Below, piece after piece: positions 57,949 through 64,000 of a stretch of DNA of 64,000 nucleotides (position 1 is its first letter; every line of letters begins with the position of its first letter). The translations under genes and the position numbers were made by a program. The notes under the pieces were generated by a model. It had not been told where the DNA came from. It made no database searches and saw only the letters and a program-made list of their open reading frames with translations. Source of the stretch: Chloroflexota bacterium (lineage in GTDB: Bacteria > Chloroflexota > Dormibacteria > Aeolococcales > Aeolococcaceae); contig VBIQ01000007.1 in NCBI GenBank assembly GCA_005880985.1, forward strand, positions 310,001 through 374,000, read 5' to 3'.

Positions 57949-59145
57949 TTGGCCGAGCCGGGCATCGGACAGGGGCTGGCTGTCCTCATCTTCGCCATCG
58001 ATCCCCCGCTGCCAAACGGCGCCGGCCTCAGCACGTGTTTCGCCGCCGCAGCCCAGATCTTCGGTCCGCGCCGGATCGAGGACATCGTGATGGGTCCGGG
58101 ATCGACAACCGTCGTCATCGTCGACGGCAGTGCATCGGACGAGAGCGAGGTCACCCTCTCCGATCTTCACCTCGCCCTGGTCGCGGAACTGAACCGGCGC
58201 GGCTTCCCCGGTCGCACGGTGGAGGTGGCCACGCTCGGCTCGCCCCGCGCCACCACGGCCTACATGCGGGAGGCCATCGAGCACTGGATCGGACACCTCA
58301 GCGCCGAGACCACCGTCACCGCTCAACGTCGCTCCTACACGGCCGCGCTCTCCCGCATCCTCGACTCCTCTGCGGCGCGCACCCTGTTCCAGCCGATCGT
58401 CGACGTCCCGTCGGAGGTGGTGGTGGGATACGAGGCGCTGAGCAGAGGACCGCTCGGTCATCACCTCGAGTCGGCAACGGCCCTCCTCGAGGCGGCGGTG
58501 ATCGCGGGACTGGAGCGCGAGGTCCACGTCGAGCTGGCGCGACTGGCGCGCGAACGGGCTCGGGAGCGCTTCTCCGGACGTGATGTGCTGCTCTTCATCA
58601 ACGCCGCCCCGACATCGCTCTGGACGCCCGCGGGCGGAGCGATCGAGCGATCGGCGCTGACCGGGCGGGGGCGCACCTGGCCGCTTCGCAAGACGGTGGT
58701 GGAGCTGACCGAGCGCAGCCCGATCCACAATCCCAGGGACTTCCTGATCGCTCGCGGTCGCGCCCGGCGGCAGGGGGTGCAGTTCGCGCTCGACGACGCC
58801 GGGGCCGGCTACGCGGGCCTTGCCGCCGTCGCCATCGCGGCACCCGAGTTCATCAAGATCGACATGGAGCTGGTCCGCCGCTGCGACCGCGACCGGATGA
58901 AGCGGGCGGTGATCTCCGGACTGGTCCACCTGGCCCAGCTGGCGGGAGCGACGGTCGTCGCCGAAGGGGTGGAGACCACCGCCGAGCTCGACGTCGTGTC
59001 ATCCCTCGGCGTTCGCCTGGTCCAGGGCTTCCTGTTCGCGCTGCCCACCGAGTTCCCGCCGCTCACCCAACCGGTGACCAGCCAGAGGCACATCGAGCTG
59101 GTGGCCCACCCCTCGCCGCCGGGAGCCCTGATCATCGAGGACTGA
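57949..59145 (+). CDS. EAL-domain cyclic di-GMP phosphodiesterase
   Basis: 398 residues from TTG 57949 (GGAG seven bases upstream). The N-terminal ~120 residues are an unrecognised sensory part. The EAL domain (about 140-380) has YEALSRGP (Glu162), FINAAP (Asn), ELTERSP (Glu), ALDDAGAGYAGL (two Asp), EFIKIDMELV (Lys), VVAEGVETTAEL (Glu) and VQGFLFALP (Gln), so every catalytic position is kept and hydrolysis of cyclic di-GMP is expected. No GGDEF domain is attached. It follows a ~240-bp gap and may be governed by the adjacent response regulator and zinc-finger protein. Confidence 0.92.
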   Translation: MAEPGIGQGLAVLIFAIDPPLPNGAGLSTCFAAAAQIFGPRRIEDIVMGPGSTTVVIVDGSASDESEVTLSDLHLALVAELNRRGFPGRTVEVATLGSPRATTAYMREAIEHWIGHLSAETTVTAQRRSYTAALSRILDSSAARTLFQPIVDVPSEVVVGYEALSRGPLGHHLESATALLEAAVIAGLEREVHVELARLARERARERFSGRDVLLFINAAPTSLWTPAGGAIERSALTGRGRTWPLRKTVVELTERSPIHNPRDFLIARGRARRQGVQFALDDAGAGYAGLAAVAIAAPEFIKIDMELVRRCDRDRMKRAVISGLVHLAQLAGATVVAEGVETTAELDVVSSLGVRLVQGFLFALPTEFPPLTQPVTSQRHIELVAHPSPPGALIIED

Positions 59146-59241
59146 CCTCCGCCTGGCGCGTCGCGGGCGCCAGGCGCCGCTGCCGGCGGCGGCGCACAAT
59201 GGCTGATCAACTCGCGGCTTGCAGCACGGGGAGAGGGGCCG

Positions 59242-59814
59242 ATGTTCGAGATCGAGCAGTTCGTGGCCGACTGCCACACCGCACTCGGCGAGACCCAGCC
59301 CAGCCTCGCCCTCAAGGAACTGCTGGAACGGACCGTGGAGCGCGATCGCGACATTGTCGCGGCGGTCGGCGAGCCCGCCGGCGCCGATCTGACCGTGCTG
59401 CACGCGGCGGCAGACCTCACCGTGCTCAACGCGGTGTGGGCGCCGCGCATGAACCTCTACCCCCACAACCACAACATGCTGGCCGTGATCGGCATCTATG
59501 GTGGCCAGGAGGACAACACCTTCTGGCGGCGCCAGGCTCCCGGACTGGTGGTCAATGGTGGAACCGAGCTGCACGTCCGTGATGCGGCCATCCTCGGCCC
59601 GAACGTGATCCACAGCGTCGCCAATCCGCGCCGGGCCTACACCGCCGCCATCCACGTGTACGCCGGCGACTACCTCCACGCAGAACGGAGCGAATGGGAC
59701 CCGGAAACCCTCGAGGAGCGTCCCTTCGACTTCGAGAACGCCCGCCGGGTCTTCGCCGACGCCAACGCGGCGTGGCAGCGCGAGCAGGCGACCCTCGGCG
59801 CCGGCGGCCGCTAG
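59242..59814 (+). CDS. Cupin-fold (cysteine-dioxygenase-like) metal enzyme
   Basis: 190 residues. Double-stranded beta-helix: APRMNLYPHNHNMLAVIGIYGGQEDNTFWRR (metal-binding H-x-H plus downstream acid), VRDAAILGPNVIHSVANP (third His) and YTAAIHVYAGDYLHAERSEWDP. It resembles the predicted metal-dependent dioxygenases of the cysteine dioxygenase superfamily. Substrate unknown. GGGAGAGG precedes the ATG. It is 30 bases before the next gene. Confidence 0.78.
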   Translation: MFEIEQFVADCHTALGETQPSLALKELLERTVERDRDIVAAVGEPAGADLTVLHAAADLTVLNAVWAPRMNLYPHNHNMLAVIGIYGGQEDNTFWRRQAPGLVVNGGTELHVRDAAILGPNVIHSVANPRRAYTAAIHVYAGDYLHAERSEWDPETLEERPFDFENARRVFADANAAWQREQATLGAGGR

Positions 59815-59844
59815 CGCTCTCCGGCTGCCTGGGTCCGCAGCGGC

Positions 59845-60504
59845 GTGGCAACGGCGGCGCGGACAGCGGTGTACCTCGAGGTCGGGGCCAAGCGCAGCTT
59901 CGCCTGCGCCATCGAGTGGCCGGGGTGGTCGCGCTCGGACCGCGGGCAGGAGGCCACGTTGCAGGCGCTGGCCGACTACGCACCGCGATATGCGCGGGTT
60001 GCGGCGCGGGCGGGGCTGACCATCACCCGGATCACCGCTGCCGATCTCCACGTCGTGGAGACGGTGGCCGGCACCGCCACCACCGACTTCGGTGCGCCCG
60101 ACGCCATCGCCCGCGCCGACCGGCGGCGGCTCGACGCCGCCTCGGCGCGGCGGATGGTGGCCCTCCTCGACGCGGCGTGGCAGGAGCTGGACCGCGCGGT
60201 TGCTGCCGCGCCGCCGGGGTTGCGCAAGGGACCGCGCGGAGGCGGACGCGACCACGACGCCGTCGTCGGCCACGTCATCGACGCCGAGCGCGCCTACGCC
60301 CGGCGCATCGGGGTCCGCCTCAGCGCGGCAGAGTGGCGGGACGGTCACGTCGGGCTGCTGCGCGCGCGCTGCCGGGAGGTTCTCAGCCGGCCGTCGGATG
60401 GATCGGCGCCTTTCGAACGCGGCTGGCCGCCCCGCTACCTCGCCCGCCGCACCGCCTGGCACGCCCTCGACCACGCCTGGGAGATCGACGACCGGGCGCG
60501 GTGA
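59845..60504 (+). CDS. Hypothetical DinB-like protein
   Basis: 219 residues from GTG 59845. AVYLEVGAKRSFACAIEWPGWSRSDRGQEATLQALADYAPRYARVAARAG at the N terminus is a conserved-looking segment I have seen in actinobacterial hypothetical proteins. The C-terminal third (VGHVIDAERAYARRIGV ... ARRTAWHALDHAWEIDDRAR) has spaced His residues as in DinB-like helical bundles. No precise function. Confidence 0.65.
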   Translation: MATAARTAVYLEVGAKRSFACAIEWPGWSRSDRGQEATLQALADYAPRYARVAARAGLTITRITAADLHVVETVAGTATTDFGAPDAIARADRRRLDAASARRMVALLDAAWQELDRAVAAAPPGLRKGPRGGGRDHDAVVGHVIDAERAYARRIGVRLSAAEWRDGHVGLLRARCREVLSRPSDGSAPFERGWPPRYLARRTAWHALDHAWEIDDRAR

Positions 60505-60511
60505 GCCCGAC

Positions 60512-60540
60512 TTGCTACATCTGGCGAAGCATTCTAGAAT
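60512..60540 (+). promoter_or_regulatory. Promoter with overlapping palindrome upstream of marR
   Basis: TTGCTA (60512-60517), 17 bases, then TAGAAT (60535-60540), a strong sigma-70-type promoter. The perfect palindrome ATTCTAGAAT (60531-60540) covers the -10 box, where a MarR dimer could block polymerase; the expected transcript would start about 43 bases before the GTG. Confidence 0.55.
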
Positions 60541-60589
60541 CACCGGCTCACGTGACTAACTATTTGATCATCGAAGCAGATTCAGAGCG

Positions 60590-61072
60590 GTGAGCACCGC
60601 CCCCACCCGCCGCCGGCTCAGCCGCCAGGCCCTCGCCGACGCCTTCCTCGAGACCCTGCCTCCGCTGCGCCGGGCGATCGAGGCTCGCATCCCCGAGGAC
60701 CTCCGCGAGGAGCTGGCGACGGTCACCTTTCATCAGCTCGAGGTGCTCCTCTGTCTCAGCGAGAAGGGCGGGCTCACCATGAACGACCTCGCCCGCGTCC
60801 AGGGGGTGAGCCTCAGCAGCTGCACCGCTCTCGCCGATCGATTGGTCCGCCACGGGCTGGTCGAGCGGCAGACCGATCCCGCGGACCGGCGGGTGGTGCG
60901 GCTGGTACCCACCGGGCGCGCCCTGAGCGTGGTCGAGCGATTCCGCGCGGCCAAGCGCAGCGGCGCCCTTGCCGCCCTGAGCGGTCTCGACGAGGAGGAG
61001 GTGACCACCCTGGTCGAGCTGATGCGCAAGATGGCCGCGGCGCAGAACGACGACCCGCGGGGATGCGCGTGA
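60590..61072 (+). CDS. MarR-family transcriptional regulator
   Basis: 160 residues from GTG 60590. Winged helix: FHQLEVLLCLSEKGGLTMNDLARVQGVSLSSCTALADRLVRHGLVERQTDPADRRVVRLVPTGRAL, with the DPADRR wing typical of MarR. It overlaps the DHA2 transporter start by ten bases, a common repressor/efflux pair. Autoregulation through the palindrome over the upstream -10 box is likely. Confidence 0.92.
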   Translation: MSTAPTRRRLSRQALADAFLETLPPLRRAIEARIPEDLREELATVTFHQLEVLLCLSEKGGLTMNDLARVQGVSLSSCTALADRLVRHGLVERQTDPADRRVVRLVPTGRALSVVERFRAAKRSGALAALSGLDEEEVTTLVELMRKMAAAQNDDPRGCA

Positions 61073-62766
61073 CCAACACGGTTCACGACCAGGTCGCCTC
61101 CGAGAGCGCGGTGGTCACCCGCCCCGCGACCGATGCCGCCAGCACCGTGACCGCGGTCGCCACGCCCGCACCAGCCCGGCATGGCCGCTTCGACTACCGC
61201 TACCTCGCCATGGCGGTGGTGGTCGGCGGCTCCTTCATGACCATCCTCGACGCGACCATCGTCAACGTCGCCGTCGCCACGCTGCAGCGCTCGTTCAACG
61301 TCGCCAGCTACAACGACATCGCCTGGGTGGTCACCGCGTACATGCTGGCCCAGGGAGCGGTGATCCCGCTGGCGGGATGGGTGACCGACCGTTTTGGCAC
61401 GAAGCGGGTCTATCTCATCACCCTGGTTCTCTTCACCGTCGCCTCGGCCCTCTGCGGGGCGGCGTGGAACCTTCCCTCGCTGATCATCTTCCGCATCCTT
61501 CAGGGCGTTGGCGGCGGGATGCTCATGCCCATCGGCCTGACCATCCTCCTGGGGGCCTTCGGCCCCGCCCAGATGGGGCGGGTGATGGGGCTCTTCGGTG
61601 TCCCCACCCTGATCGCGCCGGCGATCGGGCCGGTCCTCGGCGGATGGCTGGTCCAGGACTTCAGCTGGCGGCTGATCTTCCTGGTCAACGTCCCCGTCGG
61701 CGCCGTATCGCTGGTCGCGGCGGCTGTATTCCTCCGCGAGACCGCGCACTCGCGGCGTCTCCGGCTCGATGTCATCGGCCTGTTGACCGGCATTCCCGCG
61801 GTGCTGGCGTTGATGTACGGCGTCGACCGAAGCACCATCTCGGGCTGGGGCTCGCCGCTGGTGATCTTCATGCTGACCTCGAGCGCTCTGCTCTTCACCG
61901 TCTTCGTGATCCGGCAGCTGGGTGCCCGCGAACCGCTGCTGCACATCCGCCTCTTCAAGGACACCACCTTCACCATGTCGACGGTGCTGAGCCTGGTGGT
62001 GGTCACGGGAATGTTCGGGGTCATCTATCTCCTGCCCCTCTACCTCCAGCAGATCCGCGGCTACGACGCCCTCACCACCGGGTTGCTGCTCATGCCCCAG
62101 GCGTTGACCGCCGCGGTCCTGATGCCCCTGAGCGGCTCGCTGGCCGACCGCATCGGCCCGCGGTACGTGGTGATGTTCGGGCTGGTGGTGCTCGCCGTCA
62201 GCAGCTTCATGCTGGCGCAGGTCCAGCCCGACACCTCGACCGCCTACCTCGCTTTCGTCATGTCGCTGCGCGGTGTCTCCATGGGCTTCGCCATGATGCC
62301 GGCGATGGCGGCCGGCCTGGCGCGCATCCCGAGATCATCGGCATCACGGGCATCGAGCATCACCAACACCGTGCAGCGCGCCGGGGCCTCGGTGGCGGTG
62401 GCGGTGCTGGTGACCATCCTCGCCGCCCAGACCGGCACCGCTGCGCGCCAGGCGAGCTGCGACCCGTCGCCGGCCGTCCTCGCCGCCGCCGCCCAGGCGC
62501 ACCTGCCCGCCTCGCGGGACGGGCTGTGCGCCGCCCTCGCCCAGCGCACCGCGAGCTTCTCCCGCGACCAGCAGGGCAGCCAGCTGCCCGCCGCCGATCC
62601 TCAGCTTGCCGCCTTCATCAAGCAGTTTCGCGACGACGCGGTGAGCATCAGCTTCGACCGCACCTTCGTGCTCGCGGGACTGGTGGCGATCGCCGGCCTG
62701 GTTCCCGCCTGGTTCCTCCGCCGGCCTGAGCGCAGCGCCGATGTGACCGCGCCGGGCGGCGGCTAG
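61063..62766 (+). CDS. DHA2-family (EmrB/QacA) multidrug efflux transporter
   Basis: 567 residues, 14 membrane helices in the DHA2 layout. First helix VVGGSFMTILDATIVNVAVATL carries the D1-type LDxTIVNVA motif, then WVVTAYMLAQGAVIPLAGWVTDRFGTKRVYL (motif A), RILQGVGGGMLMPIGLTIL (motif B) and GPVLGGWLVQDFSWRLIFLVNVPVG (motif C, drug:H+ antiporter). A ~35-residue N-terminal cytoplasmic Thr/Ala-rich tail precedes. Exports drugs or toxic metabolites using the proton gradient; specificity unknown. Co-transcribed with marR. Confidence 0.93.
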   Translation: MRVTNTVHDQVASESAVVTRPATDAASTVTAVATPAPARHGRFDYRYLAMAVVVGGSFMTILDATIVNVAVATLQRSFNVASYNDIAWVVTAYMLAQGAVIPLAGWVTDRFGTKRVYLITLVLFTVASALCGAAWNLPSLIIFRILQGVGGGMLMPIGLTILLGAFGPAQMGRVMGLFGVPTLIAPAIGPVLGGWLVQDFSWRLIFLVNVPVGAVSLVAAAVFLRETAHSRRLRLDVIGLLTGIPAVLALMYGVDRSTISGWGSPLVIFMLTSSALLFTVFVIRQLGAREPLLHIRLFKDTTFTMSTVLSLVVVTGMFGVIYLLPLYLQQIRGYDALTTGLLLMPQALTAAVLMPLSGSLADRIGPRYVVMFGLVVLAVSSFMLAQVQPDTSTAYLAFVMSLRGVSMGFAMMPAMAAGLARIPRSSASRASSITNTVQRAGASVAVAVLVTILAAQTGTAARQASCDPSPAVLAAAAQAHLPASRDGLCAALAQRTASFSRDQQGSQLPAADPQLAAFIKQFRDDAVSISFDRTFVLAGLVAIAGLVPAWFLRRPERSADVTAPGGG

Positions 62767-62830
62767 CGCCCTCCCGGTCTCGGCCCGGCGCGCGCGCCAG
62801 ACCCTCGCTTCTGCGGTCCATGATGCGCGG

Positions 62831-64000
62831 GTGACCGTCGAGGTCCCTGTCGCGCGGCAGCGCAGGGCACCCGATCCCCCCGTCGCGCCGGCTCTGGTCC
62901 CTCGCGCGCATCCTCGTCTGCTCGCCGTCGTCGTCGCCGCCGGCGGCGCCGGTTCGCTGGCCACCGAGATCTGCGCCTCGCGACTGCTCGCGCCTTTCTT
63001 CGGCAGCTCGACGGTGGTGTGGGCCAACGTGATCGGCCTGATCCTGATCTATCTCTCTGTCGGCTACTGGTTGGGTGGTCGCTACGCCGACCGGCACGCC
63101 ACCGCGCCGGCGCTCGGCCGCATCCTCGTCGTCGCCGCCGGGTGGATGGCGGTCCTCCCGTTCATCGCGCATCCGGTGCTGCGGCTTGCGCTGCAGGGAT
63201 TCAACGCCGTCCAGGTGGGAATCGTGGTCGGGTCGTTCTTCTCGACCCTCGCCCTGTTCAGCGTCCCGGTCACGCTACTGGGCATGGTGTCGCCCTTCGC
63301 GCTGCGACTCGCCATCACCGACGTCCGCCTCGCCGGATCGGTGAGCGGACGTCTCAGCTCGCTCGCCACCATGGGCGCGATCGCCGGTACCTTCATCCCC
63401 GCACTGATCACCATCCCGGCGGTCGGCACGCAGCGAACCATGCTCGGCGCTGCCCTGCTCGTCGCGCTGGCCGCCATGCCGCTGCTCGGGCGGCGCTGGC
63501 TGCTGGTTCCGCTGGGGATCGCAGCCCTGATTCCCGTTCCCACCGGGCCGATCAAGCCGCTGGCGGGCACCGTGCAGGAGATCGAGACGCCGTATCAGTA
63601 CGCCGCCGTGGTCGACCTCAGCGATCGCCGGGTGCTGCGCATCGACGAGGGTGTCGTCGACCAGTCGATCTACCGGCCCAACACCGTGCTCACCGGCGGC
63701 GAATGGGACATGCCCCTGGTGGTGCCACCGCTGATGGACCGGCCACTTCGGCGGGTGCTGGTGATCGGAAACGCCACCGGCACCACGGCCCGCGCGCTGG
63801 CGGCGATCTATCCGGGCGTCCGCATCGACGGGGTGGAGCTGGACTCCCGCCTCAGCGACCTGGGGCGGCGGTACTTCGGCATGAGCGACGTCCCAGGCCT
63901 CGCCGTGCGCACCGCGGACGGCCGCGTGTTCCTGGCGACCACCGGCGACCGCTACGACCTGATCGTGGTCGACGCCTACCGCGCCGCCTACATCCCCTTC
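62831..64000 (+). CDS. Membrane protein fused to spermidine-synthase-like domain (partial, runs off window)
   Basis: The open frame begins at GTG 62831 and continues to the edge (390 codons seen). The N-terminal ~40-240 residues hold about seven membrane helices (LLAVVVAAGGAGSLATEICASRLLAPFFGSS, VWANVIGLILIYLSVGYWLGG, VGIVVGSFFSTLALFSVPVTLLG, and others). Then ETPYQYAAVVDLSDRRVLRIDEGVVDQS and VLVIGNATGTTARALAAIYPGVRIDGVELD follow, matching the polyamine-synthase fold. The usual G-G-G-D-G SAM loop is replaced by G-N-A-T-G-T, so true spermidine synthesis is doubtful. This is the 'fused MFS/spermidine synthase' group. A late end is outside the window. Confidence 0.85.
   Translation, partial: MTVEVPVARQRRAPDPPVAPALVPRAHPRLLAVVVAAGGAGSLATEICASRLLAPFFGSSTVVWANVIGLILIYLSVGYWLGGRYADRHATAPALGRILVVAAGWMAVLPFIAHPVLRLALQGFNAVQVGIVVGSFFSTLALFSVPVTLLGMVSPFALRLAITDVRLAGSVSGRLSSLATMGAIAGTFIPALITIPAVGTQRTMLGAALLVALAAMPLLGRRWLLVPLGIAALIPVPTGPIKPLAGTVQEIETPYQYAAVVDLSDRRVLRIDEGVVDQSIYRPNTVLTGGEWDMPLVVPPLMDRPLRRVLVIGNATGTTARALAAIYPGVRIDGVELDSRLSDLGRRYFGMSDVPGLAVRTADGRVFLATTGDRYDLIVVDAYRAAYIPF

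Noticed and set aside
1-64000. CRISPR array, tRNA or rRNA genes, insertion sequences
   Set aside because: No regularly spaced repeat, no cloverleaf core, and no transposase or terminal inverted repeats were seen.

Overview
The window is very GC-rich, densely coded DNA (about 75 genes, mostly 4-bp stop/start overlaps or short gaps). The protein families suggest a Gram-positive-type (monoderm) soil bacterium, either an uncultivated Candidatus Dormibacterota/Chloroflexota-like lineage or a deep actinobacterium. The evidence is a MDMPI_N-type mycothiol-associated protein, TreT trehalose synthase, Tad pilus genes, a GerW-type protein, an LPXTG sorting signal and many acyl-CoA enzymes. This placement is inference only. 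No rRNA, tRNA, CRISPR array or intact insertion sequence was seen.

Layout. 1-12.4 kb is lipid and small-molecule metabolism: an LLM flavin monooxygenase fused to SCP2, a haloalkane dehalogenase, a CocE hydrolase coupled to trehalose synthase, a CoA-transferase/thioesterase/SDR/hydroxyacid-oxidase operon, a cold-shock protein, and a MerR regulator beside an acyl-CoA dehydrogenase. 12.4-16.4 kb is a different block: an NTP_transf_5 nucleotidyltransferase, a PqqD-like protein with an unusual tail, a tandem GT2 glycosyltransferase and a NodB deacetylase. 16.4-25.8 kb holds an acyl-CoA ligase operon and a divergent FadD-like gene, then a MenB/BadI-like crotonase with an SDR and an exported ceramidase-like enzyme. 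26-31.3 kb has a degenerate GGDEF protein, small membrane proteins and three Tad (TadE/TadG) genes. 31.5-44.8 kb has RtcB, a GH13 alpha-glucosidase, a second acyl-CoA dehydrogenase with its usual phosphotransferase and DUF6285 partners, a sortase-type penicillin acylase, a FAD oxidoreductase and a cytochrome P450. 44.8-54.9 kb has a PCP_red-domain protein, a primary-type sigma factor, a GerW protein, a zinc-finger membrane protein, an FGGY kinase, two membrane glycosyltransferases, Bcp and DUF429. 55-59.1 kb is a signalling block (response regulator, zinc-finger membrane protein, EAL phosphodiesterase, small helical proteins). The end has a cupin, a MarR/DHA2 efflux pair and a spermidine-synthase-like membrane protein cut by the window edge.

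The most striking observation is at 17527-18621 (minus). A thioredoxin-fold gene is interrupted in frame by one TGA, exactly at the position of the redox cysteine (W-A-S-Y-TGA-G-C). A 6-bp GC stem with a 5-nt CGTGT loop begins 14 nt downstream, so the loop lies 20 nt after the TGA. This looks like a selenocysteine codon with a bacterial SECIS element. It sits in an acyl-CoA ligase / selenoprotein / metallo-beta-lactamase-fold operon. Other points of interest are the PqqD protein with its conserved-looking tail, two paralogous zinc-finger membrane proteins, an inactive-looking GGDEF with an intact I-site, a stand-alone tandem PCP_red protein, and gene scars (a GT2 start fused to the NodB deacetylase; a Tat-signal remnant at 26241).
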